DNA from: Halichondria panicea
Lineage: Eukaryota; Porifera; Demospongiae; Suberitida; Halichondriidae
Assembly (NCBI RefSeq): GCF_963675165.1
Contig: NC_087378.1
Location: 1,977,525 to 2,041,524, forward strand
DNA: 64,000 nucleotides
Direction: 5' to 3'
Shown: positions 39,703 through 50,609 of the stretch, piece after piece
Numbering within the stretch: the stretch's first letter is position 1
Layout: each line of letters starts with the position of its first letter
The notes under the pieces: model-generated
Told to the model about the DNA's origin: nothing
Seen by the model: the letters and a program-made list of their open reading frames with translations, nothing else
Database searches by the model: none
Position numbers and translations under genes: made by a program

Positions 39703-42259
39703 ATAATCATACGTATCTCGTGGTAAGTATAATTTTAGTATGCATTACACGCCCATAATTTTTTTTTTATACCACTCACCTCTTGAAAAAAACCCAGTGT
39801 TGGAAATGTTCTCAACACATCAAGATGGATGTTCTCCACACTCTGCTCTCGACTCAGAGATGCTGCAGAGTCACTCCTGCTACGCTTGTCAACTGTTGCT
39901 AGTCGCTCTCGACAACGCCTCAAGTTGATCTCATACAGATCTGCAAAGAAAATAGCAAGAATGAAAAGTTAGAGTAAAATACTGATTTCTTAAGTGTCAA
40001 TCAACTAAGAAGTATGAGCACACACACACACACACACGACTTAAGTAAACCCTCACCCGGTGAGATATTGAGGTCATTCCCGATGGCCTTCTGCCAGACC
40101 TTCCCTCTGATGCCAGGAGGTAGTCCATACCACCACAAGTTGTGGACCTTACGAGACTCGTAACTGCAGGGGCGGAGGGGGTCACAAAATCTACATTCAC
40201 ATTCAGTTAAGCACACAACGGCAGCCTAGCCATGTGTGTGTACATCGTACAACTGACAAACATGTAAATTCCTACCTATAAACAATTTACACTAGCAAAT
40301 GAGCCTGTAAGATACAGTTGGCCACCATATACAAGCTCCTAAACAATGTCTATAGACTAAGTCAACCCCTAGTCATGCTACATAACCCCCCGCCCCCTAC
40401 ACTCACACTGACTCCCCTACAAACAATGTCTATGTCACCCCTACAGAGCCCCACACATACACTTACACTGACTCCCACTTTGGCAGAATCCTAGCCCACT
40501 CCTCTCGTCTGTCCTCCATTATCTTATCCTTCCTCCTTCGTTGCTCTTCTCGACGAAGCTCCTCCTTTGCCTTAACCACCTCCTTCTTTCTTGCAGAACT
40601 CATCATTTGCTCGTACAGCCGCTGGTGACGCTTCTCATCAGCCTCAGACTTGGCAGGGAGGCTCCTGTTTCGGAGGGAAGGGGTACAAGTACAAGGGTGA
40701 ACTACCTGGAGTACACGAGTGGTATATGGCTAACATTTACTGGGTTAGTGTCTGAGTTGACTGTGCCTATGTGGAAAACAGAAGAATTCTAGAAAACTCA
40801 AAAAATATTCTCAAATTTATCTTCTCAAATTTCAAACACATAACTGAACACTGTACATAGGGTTATTAACTTCATACCTGATACCCCTCTCCACCCTAAC
40901 CCTAACCCTAACCCTAACCCTCAAACACACACACACACACACACACACACTACACTCACACTACACTGACTCACCCTGGTCTGTTGTGCAGGATAAGGCC
41001 AGTGGTGGAGGAGGCAGCCACCATTGTCTGAGAGGTGTGGTCAGCACCACCCAGAAATGTCATCTTGTTTCTGTACACGGCAGCAACATAATGGTTTCAA
41101 GTTTACTTAACAGTGTTCAAACTCTTACTATTTGTTGGTTAAGCACATGACATTTTTGTACATGTACAGGTACTGCTTCTATAATTCTATAGTTGTACTT
41201 CTTAATTGCACTATCCTAGCTAATGCAGTACACAGAGAAACTACATATACACAGAGGATAAAGGTGTATTGTACGTGTACTTCCATACCGGTTGAATATT
41301 GATGCAAACGATTTCTTCCCTTTTGGTATTCCGAAAAGAGTATTGAGCGATTGTGTGGATTGACTAGACGAGATGGTTGCCTCCACACTCCTTGGAGAGT
41401 CCACCCCCTCAGTGGGTGGGGCCACAACACCTCCTACATCCGACAGGCTGTGAGTATCGCTACAAGACTCCTCCCCCCTCACACAGTCCTCGGTAGTTAG
41501 CCGTGAGAGGAGATCGTGGGGTGTGGGATGTACAGGTGTGGAGGTGGGGGAGAGACGTGACGGCCTCGGCTCCAGGCATCCTAGCGAGGAGGAGGACCGA
41601 CTGGTCTCATCAGGAGAGGAGGCTGCAAAGAAGATAGGGCAGTAACCACAAGGGTTGTGCTTTTGTATGAGGAATCCATTTTCTTGCATGCACCTTGGCA
41701 AATTAATAGCCTGGTTCTTGTCAAGTCTGGGACAAGGAACTCACAAACAGTCCATGTATATAAATTATTGACACCATGCACGAGGTAAAGCTGTAACACC
41801 ATAAGGATGTGCCACAGCTACATCACAACTACACATGTACTCACATTGCATGTCACTCTCACGACACCTCTGTGGCTCACCACATTCTCTCGTCTTTGTG
41901 CCCTCTACCTCGTCCTCTTGACTCCGTCCACTTACACTCTCGGGGGGACTTTCTAAGCCTTCGGCAAGAAGGTTCAACTGTTCCCCACTCGTTCTCACCT
42001 CTAGACTGACTGAAGAGAGGCCCAGAGGATTACTTGTTGTCAGAAGGAGCTCTGTCTTCTCCAGCCCCTCCTGTAGAGAGCTTGATAGTGTGGAGCTGCT
42101 CTGTAGGTCTTCAATAGCGAGGCCATTCATGTGTTGGAGGACCTTGTGCTTCAATATGGAGTCGTCTGAGGCGACACTGCTCGACACACCCGAGTCCGTA
42201 AGATCCGTTTGGAGTTTACCAGCAGTGATTTCTTCTTCAGATGATGTCTGATCGTCCAT
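38157..42259 (-). CDS. TBC1D12/TBC1D14-like Rab GTPase-activating protein
   Basis: The family regulates recycling endosomes and autophagosome formation. Exons near 42259-41845, 41622-41290, 41071-40975, 40664-40470, 40166-40058, 39943-39779, 39480-39170, 38680-38577 and 38363-38157. The N-terminal third is acidic and Ser/Thr-rich and probably disordered. A Lys/Glu-rich helix ([20 protein letters not shown]) leads into the TBC domain: [20 protein letters not shown], the arginine finger in [16 protein letters not shown], the glutamine finger in [39 protein letters not shown] and [20 protein letters not shown]. Both catalytic fingers are present, so GAP activity is expected. The block order matches TBC1D14/TBC1D12 and not other TBC families. 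Only about 165 bp separate its stop from the RAD50 start on the same strand. Confidence 0.92.
38847..39055. mobile_element. MITE with 22-bp inverted termini in a TBC gene intron
   Basis: Begins TACCTTAAGGTGACATATTT and ends with its exact complement, AAATATGTCACCTTAAGGTA. 209 bp with no coding capacity, between the exons near 39480-39170 and 38680-38577. Confidence 0.92.
39635..39700. repeat. GT microsatellite in a TBC gene intron
   Basis: About 33 GT units between the TBC1D12/14-like exons near 39943-39779 and 39480-39170. Confidence 0.95.
40894..40921. repeat. Interstitial telomere-type repeat
   Basis: Four and two-thirds perfect CCCTAA units (TTAGGG on the minus strand) in a TBC gene intron, followed at once by a CA microsatellite (40926-40949). 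TTAGGG is the usual animal telomere unit. Confidence 0.95.
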
Positions 42260-42291
42260 TGTATATATGCAGCGTTTCTTGTTATGTTCAG

Positions 42292-43660
42292 ATTTTCCAC
42301 AGCAGAAATTAAGTGATTTCAAAATTACTGAAAAATTGATATAAATAGAGAACATGTTTAATGCTTCGAAAACATACCGCGGGGATGAGTCATGTGTATG
42401 TGAATGTAAGTCAGCATGCAAAAACAGATTGTTCATATGATTCTTCTAATTCTAATTGAAGGTCCTTCCAATCGATAGGTTTCTTCTCCACACTCAGGAC
42501 ACCTTGTCCCACGAGGTGGCCGTGGGAGGGTGCAGTGAAACCCTCCACATCGGTGCTCAACTCCTTGTACATTTTTTTTTTTTTTTTTTTTTCTTTATAA
42601 TGTTTGATGCAGAGGAAGCATACAGGATATATGACAAGGTAGCTAAATGAAGCTAATAATGAAGTCAGTCCATAACCGAAAAGTAAAGGTGCAGGTGCAG
42701 GTGTACTTAAGTGAAAAAAAGAAAAAAGGAAAAATTTTAACTTATTGCTATAGTTTTGACAGGGATAATTTAAAAGCAGATGGGCTAGGGCTACTGATAA
42801 CATTTAGGGGAAGGGAATTCCAAATGGGGATTACGCTTACAAAAAAGGAATGTCTATGGGCTAGGGTTTTAACATATGGTTTAAAAATAATTTGATTATG
42901 AGGGTGACGGGGGGAAGGGCGAGGATGGAGGGTGAAAACATTGGGAGATATTATAGATAAATTATTAAGTACGTATATATTAAAGCAGACTTTCAGTTTT
43001 TGGTTTTTCCTTCGAGATGACAGAGGTTTCCAGTTTAAGGAGGCAAGCAGGTCAGGGTATTCTGCCCTCCACTGCTTCGTTACAATTTTCCCTGCAAATT
43101 TTTGGACGCTTTCCAGTTTTTTTATATCTGTGTGGTGATGAGGGTCCCAGACTGCACCGCAATAGTCTAACTTAGGCAGAACAGCCGTGCGGTAGATCTG
43201 GTTCCTGATCTGAGGTGGTGATTTATGGAACTTGCGATGGATGAAGCCAAGATGTTGTTTGGCCTTCTTGCAGGTGTTGTGTGCATGTTCCTCAAACTGG
43301 GAGGAGTGGTCACAACCACCTTCACACTGAAGCAAAGGCCATGAGCCTGCCCTGGGCCGTGGTATAGATATTGCCCGAGCATAACCACCTTGACATCGTG
43401 TATGGAGCAGGCCAGAGTCCAACTGAAGACATCTTCCGGAGGGGGGTACACAGTTTCTTTGCAACTTGAAAACAGGAGGCCAGCTGAGGGAAGTGCAGTC
43501 ACATATTAATTTTTAAATAGATTATCATTCAGAACCTACTAATGAAGGTTTCTTGAACTCCAGCTAGCTGAGACCGATCTTGTCTGCAAAATTTTTTGCA
43601 ATCATTTTCGATTCAGCTTCAAAGTCTACCCAGCGGTGACATCGAAGTCAAGACTACAAC
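42292..43660 (-). pseudogene. UNG pseudogene (tandem copy, deleted and LINE-interrupted)
   Basis: This segment matches the intact UNG locus at 43862-44960, including flanking and intron sequence, so it is a DNA-level duplication and not a retrocopy. It retains the exon [20 protein letters not shown] through TTPPSLR (about 43460-43290) and [16 protein letters not shown] onwards (42570-42490). Three lesions are visible. The catalytic loop GQDPYHG of the working gene is GQYLYHG here, losing the water-activating aspartate. A LINE tail interrupts the codons after PPSLRNM. A deletion joins GQGVL directly to [12 protein letters not shown], removing the end of one exon, an intron and most of the last exon. 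A 5' remnant near 43545-43640 matches the exon before it but is shortened. Confidence 0.9.
42572..43283 (-). mobile_element. 5'-truncated non-LTR retrotransposon (LINE) tail
   Basis: On the minus strand an open frame encodes the C-terminal end of a reverse-transcriptase [81 protein letters not shown] and a final IPIWNSLPLNVISSPSPSAF. A 3' UTR and a run of about 21 A (T at 42572-42592 on +) follow. Matching gtacat / gtgcat bases flank the insert and could be a short, diverged target duplication. It sits inside the UNG pseudogene. This tail is typical of Jockey/CR1-like animal LINEs; the clade is inferred. Confidence 0.88.
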
Positions 43661-44043
43661 AGTGCCAGTCAAGAACTTTAAGTCACTATTTCCGATCTTA
43701 GTGGCCTCCTACTCCTATTGTAAGTTAAAACGTTACATATTCTTCACAAGCGTAACTTAACTGTTTTGCAGATGCAATTGATGCACTTGAAAGAAGATGA
43801 TCAAAAAACACTGAATTATATATAATAATCATCAAAATACTTTGAATGTATGAGAGTTATTTTAGATTATATTTTCCACAGCTGAAAATTAAGTGATTTC
43901 AAAATTACTAAAGAAATTGTTGTTTTCGAGAACAATAGTGTCATGGTTAAATGCATATGGCGGGAATAAATGAGTCATGTGTATGCGTGTGAAGGAGGAT
44001 ATAAATATAACACAAGTCAGCATGCAAAAACAGAGTATATTGT

Positions 44044-45324
44044 TCATTCTTCTAATACATTGATTGAAGACGGTAGGTCTTTCCAATCAATAGGTTTCTT
44101 CTCCACACTCGCGAGATAATCATTAGCTTTAGAGAAATGCTTACATCCCATGAACCCACGATGTGCAGAGAGGGGGGAAGGATGGACAGACTTGAGAACA
44201 CAATGCTTCTTCTGGTCAATGAACGATCCTTTCTTCTGAGCATGGGAGCCCCACAACATGAAGACAATGTTCTCCCCCTGATCATTCAGCCAGTGGACAA
44301 CAGCATCAGTCAGCTTCTCCCAACCCTGCAATAAGAGAGAATGCATGTAACAAAACAAGCTTTTCTAGTAGAGAATCAATAGCAAAGTAGTGCTAGGTCC
44401 AATATCAAGGGTGCATATAATAAGGTTATCATCGTTAGTCACCTTCCCGGCGTGTGAATTAGCCTGCTTGTGTCTCACAGTCAGACAAGCGTTAAGTAGC
44501 AGGACACCTTGTCTGGCCCATCCCACAAGGTAGCCGTGGGAGGGTACAGTGAAACCCTCCACATCGGTGCTCAACTCTTTGTACATGTTCCGCAAACTGG
44601 GAGGAGTGGTCACACCCACCTTCACACTGAAGCAAAGGCCATGAGCCTGCCCTGGGCCATGGTATGGATCTTGCCCGAGCATAACCACCTTGACATCGTG
44701 TATGGAGCAGGCCAGAGTCCAACTGAAGACATCTTCCGGCGGGGGGTACACAGTTTCTTTGCAACGTTCTTCCGACAAAAAGGAGGCCAGCTAAGCTAGG
44801 GAAGTACAGTGAATTATATTGCATTCAGAACACTTGTATGGGAGTTACCGTACTAATGTAAGGTTTCTTGAACTCAGAGTGTAATGCCTTCATCCAGCTG
44901 AGACCAATCTTGTCTGCACCAAACTTTTTTGCAATCATTTTCGACTCAGCTTCTAGTTTGTTGCTCTCCATCCTCTCCTTCTGCTCAGGGGAGGGTGTCA
45001 AGATATCCGGCTTAACCTTTGAGGGTGGTGTGGAGGGTGTGAATGTTGTTGGTGAGGGGGACGTGTCTGTACGTGGGATCTTGGAGGGAGGCAGAGAATT
45101 CTCTGCTTCGTCTGGCAACTCTTTCTGTGGCCTACATTCATGAGAGAGGAAAACATTGATGTATTTAATAGTGTGAGTGATAGATTTGCATGCGAATCGC
45201 AAAACCACCTTTTCCTGCTGCTCGTTTTTGAGGGCTCGAAAAATGTGGAGATTTTCTTGCTGAGTGTACTTGCTGCTGTTTTCAGCTTCTTTGCAGCTGT
45301 TGACCTACTTGTTCTAGTTGCCAT
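44044..45324 (-). CDS. UNG: UNG, uracil-DNA glycosylase
   Basis: Removes uracil from DNA as the first step of base excision repair. Exons near 45324-45210, 45131-44853, 44793-44442 and 44325-44044. The N-terminus is basic ([16 protein letters not shown]) and contains SKKISTFF, a PCNA-box-like motif in the position of the QKTLYSFF motif of human UNG2, but lacking the glutamine. A Pro/Ser-rich linker follows. Catalytic features: [20 protein letters not shown] (water-activating Asp), YPPP and [23 protein letters not shown], and the leucine-loop [18 protein letters not shown] with the catalytic His. The C-terminus reads KKPIDWKDL. All active-site residues are intact. The protein is probably nuclear; a mitochondrial form from another start is possible. 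A broken duplicate lies just downstream. Confidence 0.96.
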
Positions 45325-45518
45325 CTTCACTGCTGCACAAGGGTTACCTCATAGATAATTAAGTGCTTGGCCTCGAGAATTGAAGCCGCTCAAACCTCCG
45401 AGACTGGCCAATCAGATCGCAGCTTTCTATGACCTCGTGGCCCAAGCCACGTGGTTGAGATTGTGCAAAGAAGACCCGAAACTCAAGTACAAGAGGCAAT
45501 ACAGAATAGTTAGCAGCC
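45325..45518. promoter_or_regulatory. Divergent promoter region, UNG / nucleophosmin
   Basis: 194 bp separate opposing start codons. The interval includes a CG-containing stretch (ctcgagaattgaagccgctc and acctccgagactgg) and ccaatcag, a CCAAT-box-like motif at 45409. Bidirectional use is inferred. Confidence 0.5.
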
Positions 45519-48500
45519 ATGGATCCACAGGAAAGCATTGGAAAACAAAGCCTTGAAGAATTCTGGGGTATGCAGTTACTATAGACCTTGTTTGCTTAAC
45601 GCTATGCATTGGTTCATTTGTTGTAATGATCTCTACTTGTAGGAGCGGAGCTCTCCTCTAAACAGAAAAAGATCACATGGCAGGATGAAGATGATGACGA
45701 AGATGAAGATATGGCAGGCATTGTCATAGACAAAACTCTAGAGCTCAGACAAGTAGGAATATTTATATCACAACCACCATCATTTCATCTCCTATGTTTT
45801 TCTCCCTCAGGCATGTCTTGGTGCGTCTGCTAAGGATGGAGAGAGAAATGTAGTTCAAGTGGTAGCCGAGAATGATGAGGGTGAGAAGGTAAAGCACACC
45901 ATCCTCTCTCTGAGGGTCGGAGGCACAGAGCAGTGCTCTCTCTTCCTCTCACTCAACCCACCCATCACTTTTGAGCTCGTTTCAGGATCCGGTCCAGTGC
46001 ACATTGTGGGATCGTGTGTTGAGAGTAAGTTTGTAGTGTTACTGCTTTAGGTAGCTGTTGACAATTTGTAATAGCCGTCAATCGTTTAAGTTTATACAGT
46101 TTTATCATGTAGAGGCCGGGCCTCCCATATCAGTGACCACCCTATGTCTCCGATATCCTGTAGCCCTGCCTATATTGATATTGCCACCCACTGATCCTCA
46201 CCAGCATTACATAATGTTGCTCTTGAGGCTTCAAGGGTAGCTACACTACTGGCTAGACTTATTACTACTCATGGTTTGCCTGATTGGGTATCTTATCAGA
46301 TTGCTTTGCTAGCTCGACCTGTAATCACTCCTTATTAGACCTCGTTTGTTGTGCAGCAATGAACACCTTTGATGACCTTGATGATACATCATCATCCGAA
46401 GATGATGAGGATGTGGAAGTTCCCAGTCTCGAGGTAAAGGCTCTCGTCAACTCAGCCAAAAAGGTGATAAGACAATTGTCTGTTCTTTCTTTGTCATCAC
46501 GTCTGATCCATTCTACAGAAGAGACCTGCCGACTCTCCAGTTGCAAAGCCTGCAAAGGTATGGGTTGTACATCAGTGTGTGTGTGTCTGAGATATGTTTG
46601 TGAGTATTCCTCGAGTGCGTGTGCGCAGCGAGGTATGCGGTACATAGTCTGTGTAGACTGCTACAGCTGCTCAAGGACCAATAAAATGCGAGTTTATCCT
46701 GGATTTGTAAAATATTGTCGTTCTCAATTTTTTTTGCTTACTTGGAATGCCATTGCAGAAGAATTACACTGTTGCAGCAGTCATTAATTTTAAACTTGGC
46801 ACCCTCTTCACCAACTATCATGGTCGATCATTTCCCACTCTTTGAGTTTTCTCTATGATTTTTATGCAAAAATGTGCATCAAATTCATCATTGCTTGTTC
46901 ATGATAATCATCATAATTATTATTGTGAGTGTATTTAGCTCAGCTACTTACTAGCTTTGAGAGGCCGTAGTGATTTCATTCTAATTGGTTTCACCATTGC
47001 AGCAAATGAAGTTAGAGAAATCGTCTGATGAATCTACCGCTGATAATAGCATGGACACATCTGGAAGCATTGGTAAGTCCTGCTTGTGTGGGTTTATTGA
47101 GTTATGTACTTTATTCGTCTATGTCTTGTCAGCCAAGCGTAATAAGAAAAGACATGTTATCCAAGAAGAGCCTGAGGTCAGTGTTATATATTATTTTTCT
47201 TTGGCTTTGCGGTCACTATAATAATATATAACTTTCCCATACCACACTAGGAATCAGACGACGACGATGATGATGACCTGTCTGATGATGATGATGTTGA
47301 CATGTCTGATGACGATGAGGTGTCAGACGATGAGGAAGAGGTAGAAGATGTAAAACCCCCCACCAAAAAGCCTCAGGCAAAGGTGAGTGATAGAATTCTA
47401 ATTTCCCCACCACAAAAAAAATTTTGCTGACCCTTTTTCGTTTTACATTTTATGGCAATTACTTGTTGTGTTGCCATCTGCTGTCAGTCTATTCTCTTTG
47501 CAGTCTAATGGAAAGCCTAATAATAATAATGGAAAGCCGAAACAGAAGGGGCAAGATGTAAGTATGATAATTTGGTTAGCAGGTAACAAAAACCACTAAC
47601 TCCCCTTGCCTCTGCAGCTCCTTAAGAGCAAGGTGTTTAAGACCCCTCAGCCTCCCAAGCAGGCGCCCAAAAGCACCAAGGGGACCATGTCAGCTCCCAC
47701 CACGGTGAGAAAATTCTGTGATTGTGTAAGATAATTATATTCATGGTGTTGACTTGAATTACCACTACAAGTGTGAATTGATTCTGTATAGTACAAATAG
47801 TCGTGGTGTAGCACTAGTGTGTTGAGGTCCGGAGGTGTAGGGTTATCCATAAACAGAACTGAAGTCCTTCAAAACTCCCCTTGGGGAGGCATAAAAAGTA
47901 CAAAAGTCCTTAAAACTCCCTCACCACTACTTGACCTCTCTTTTGTTTGTACATAACAGTTCACTATTTTAGTTGTTCACCCATAATTATATCGTGTTAT
48001 TGCATAACAAACACCTTGAATTTGATTCTTTCCCCCTCCCTCCATTATATAGCCAAAGCAGAAAGGAAATGTCAAGGTAAGAGATTGTACACAAATTTAT
48101 TGATAAAATCTGATTTCTTTAATTAGAAGATAGGCCAATTGTTCAGCAGTTGTTAATTTTACTCCTTTTTTGTACTCTCTAGAACACTGGCTCAAAGAAA
48201 CGAAACAAGCCTTAAAAAAAAACTCTAACAAACTACAAACTTTAAAATTGATTGCAATCAGATTTTCTCATTTATTATTTCTCACTATTATCACTAATTG
48301 ATTCGAATATTTTTCCGCTGTGATGCCCCTAGTCTTCATATAAAAGTTATATAAGATTATTTGATTAAACAGGTTGGTGTTAGTCTTGATGATGCAAAGA
48401 AGAAGCTACTAAAGGTTAGTATATAAGTAGTCTCGATTCCAGGCGGCCTGGTATACTTTGCATGCGCATGCGCGAAATAATTGACAGCAATTTAAATTGT

Positions 48501-49187
48501 ATAAAAACAGACAATGTTACAAAAAGGAAGAATACGTACGAGTTCTTGACCACAAAGGCATTTTTTATTTTTTATATCAACAAATTTGTGCAGAGTGTCA
48601 ACAAAAAATACTAATCTGAGACCTGATACTATTAAAGCAATACACGAACGAGTACGTTTAATAGAGAGATTTAGATTTAAAAGTTTGTAGCGAAATCCCA
48701 TCCACATGTTCAGGCTGAGGTAGTATCTAAGAAAAAAGAAGACTGAAACAATGACTTCTAAAGGCAAGATTTGATAGCAAATGACTTGCCAGAACCATAT
48801 TACCACAGGAACACATCATGCCTTTCCTATAACATCTGTAGCCTTACTGTGTAGGGTGACGTTAAGTAGAGACAGTATCAACAAATACACTAATGTATGC
48901 GAAGGTATGCCAGGCCTCTTCGCAGCTTGGAATCGAGGCTAGTCGTGCCCACCTCATCAGACGCTTGGTAATTGATTATAATTATAATTATGTATCACAT
49001 GCAGCAACTGCCTAATGTACCCAATAAACTGGAAAAGTTCAATAATTTTGTAGGCAACAGTTTCAAGATCAAGGAAGAAAGTGTTAGTTATGCTCAATAG
49101 AGTGGTGGGTACAATTACTTATCGCTGTTTTCATGGTTACTGCAGGTAAAGAAAGAGCTATGGGAATTTGTGCAAAAGAGCCGGTAA
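45519..49187 (+). CDS. Nucleophosmin/nucleoplasmin-family protein with two alternative C-termini
   Basis: A histone chaperone and nucleolar protein. Exons near 45519-45566, 45643-45750, 45811-46023, 46357-46463, 46519-46557, 47003-47072, 47132-47176, 47251-47382, 47505-47559, 47619-47704 and 48053-48077. The core has FWGAELSSKQKKITW, an acidic loop, ACLGASAKDGERNVVQVVAE, HTILSLRVGG and GSGPVHIVGS, as in NPM1. An AKRNKKRH nuclear signal and an Asp/Glu tract (47254-47340) follow. From 48077 two routes fit. The short route uses 48183-48215 and ends GSKKRNKP. The long route uses 48373-48415, 49004 to about 49080 and 49146-49187, encoding VSLDDAKKKLLK, LPNVPNKLEKFNNFVGNSFK and VKKELWEFVQKSR. The long end matches the three-helix C-terminal domain of NPM1, keeping the first of its two tryptophans. 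Border 46023-46357 and the donor near 49080 are least certain. Confidence 0.9.
48430..48939. mobile_element. Inverted-repeat element family B in a nucleophosmin intron
   Basis: TA-flanked 510-bp insert with termini G(T)CTCGATTCC and GGAATCGAGGC. The corresponding site in the nucleophosmin pseudogene near 59170 (gtagtcctgcccacctc) lacks it, which fixes the boundaries and shows insertion after the duplication. A 104-residue hydrophobic minus-strand frame lies inside (48492-48806); no transposase motif recognised. It separates the exons unique to the long isoform. Confidence 0.85.
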
Positions 49188-50609
49188 ACAAAACTGAACA
49201 ATGTTTAATGTTTGTACAATCAATCTCGCATTGTTTGAATCTTTAATAACCGTTACATGCTACTATTTAATTCATGTTTACTAGGTATTACTAATCTAAG
49301 AATATTTTTCGAATCAGCAGAAACCTTTGCGATCTAACTATTGCGTTCTGGCAAGGATTGTGTGTAATTACCAGTACTAGTAGGTTGAAGTGATCATATA
49401 TACCATTCATGGTGTCAATTGTCACTATGAATGTGTTGCGATTCTAATGTACAAAATGTTAGTGATAGTATAGCCTAGTGTAGCCATTGTTTTGAAGTGT
49501 GGGTGGTGTTGAGGGTTGAAGCTCTGCCCAAATAGGGAGGTGTAGGTTACCACATGCAGAGAACCCAGTCATTCGAAACACACTCACCGCTACTTCACTT
49601 TACTCCTTTGTTGTCTCCCCCTCCCTGTACGTATAAAATAGCTCTTCCTGGTAATCTAATTAGATAGGCCAATCTTTCAGCAACTAATGATTAACATAGG
49701 TCATTGCAAAGTCAATTTGTAGTTTTTCAAATGGCCATTATAATTATAATCAATCTTTCAGCAACTTAGGTCATGCAAAGTCAATTTGTAACCGAAAAGT
49801 GCCTCAGAGGAGGTATACTATATAGTACTGTACCTGCAACTTTAATACTATAGTATCCGTTGCCAAGAAAAGTAAAGTTGTTGGACTAGCATAGCAATTG
49901 ATATAAGACTCACAAGTATAGCTAAATCAGCAATAAACTACAATAATAATACATGTAGTTCCTACAGTACGTTCCATGGTTCCTTACTTTTCTAGTTTCT
50001 ACTGTTCCATGGCTACTAGCTGTTCCAAGCGTTATGGTTCCTACTGTTCTATAGTTTCAAACTCCATGGTTCCATAGTTCCTATATAGTTACAAGCGTTT
50101 CATGATTCCTACTGTTTAAAGAAACAGTGGGAACATGCATGGAACGCTGGGAACAGTACAGAAACCACGGAACAGTAGGAACCACGCAACGCTGGGAACT
50201 GTGGAACCCTGGAATGTAATAACCGTAGGAACCACGGACGGAACAGTAGGAACTATTATAACACTCACTATATATATATTTACTGATTCAGCTATACTAT
50301 TATTCGTGAGTCTTATCAAGTACCAACCGTTTTGTCGGTGTCCGGTGTCCATGTGATTTAGAAGCCCTCGCTCGGGATATTAACTTTTTTGGAAAGCTGA
50401 CTGCATGTGTGTATATAATATAATTATGCTGCCAAGATTATTATCTATACTGCAATGCATGGTTAACAAGCGAGGTAAATAACAAAAACACTCTAGGAAC
50501 ACTCTAGGATATCAAAAACTAACTTTATATAGCTGTTTACATCACTACACACACTTCGGCCTTAGTGACTTTTGGGTCACCTAGCATTCTATAATAGCTG
50601 TTCACATTA
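49188..50609. other. Convergent intergenic region with a long foldback repeat
   Basis: No gene seen. 49290-49380 is a truncated family A element (attgcgttctggcaa). Around 49500-49640 the text resembles nucleophosmin intron sequence near 47820-47940. A foldback spans about 49895-50325: ttgatataagactcac at the left pairs with gtgagtcttatcaa at the right, and the arms are built from short degenerate units (gttcctactgttccatgg and its complement). Confidence 0.7.

Noticed and set aside
43300..43500. A second functional uracil-DNA glycosylase
   Set aside because: The catalytic Asp of the GQDPYH loop is lost, a deletion removes most of the last exon and a LINE interrupts the codons.
48492..48806. 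104-residue hydrophobic minus-strand ORF
   Set aside because: It lies wholly inside a TA-flanked MITE within a nucleophosmin intron and shows no recognisable family motif.
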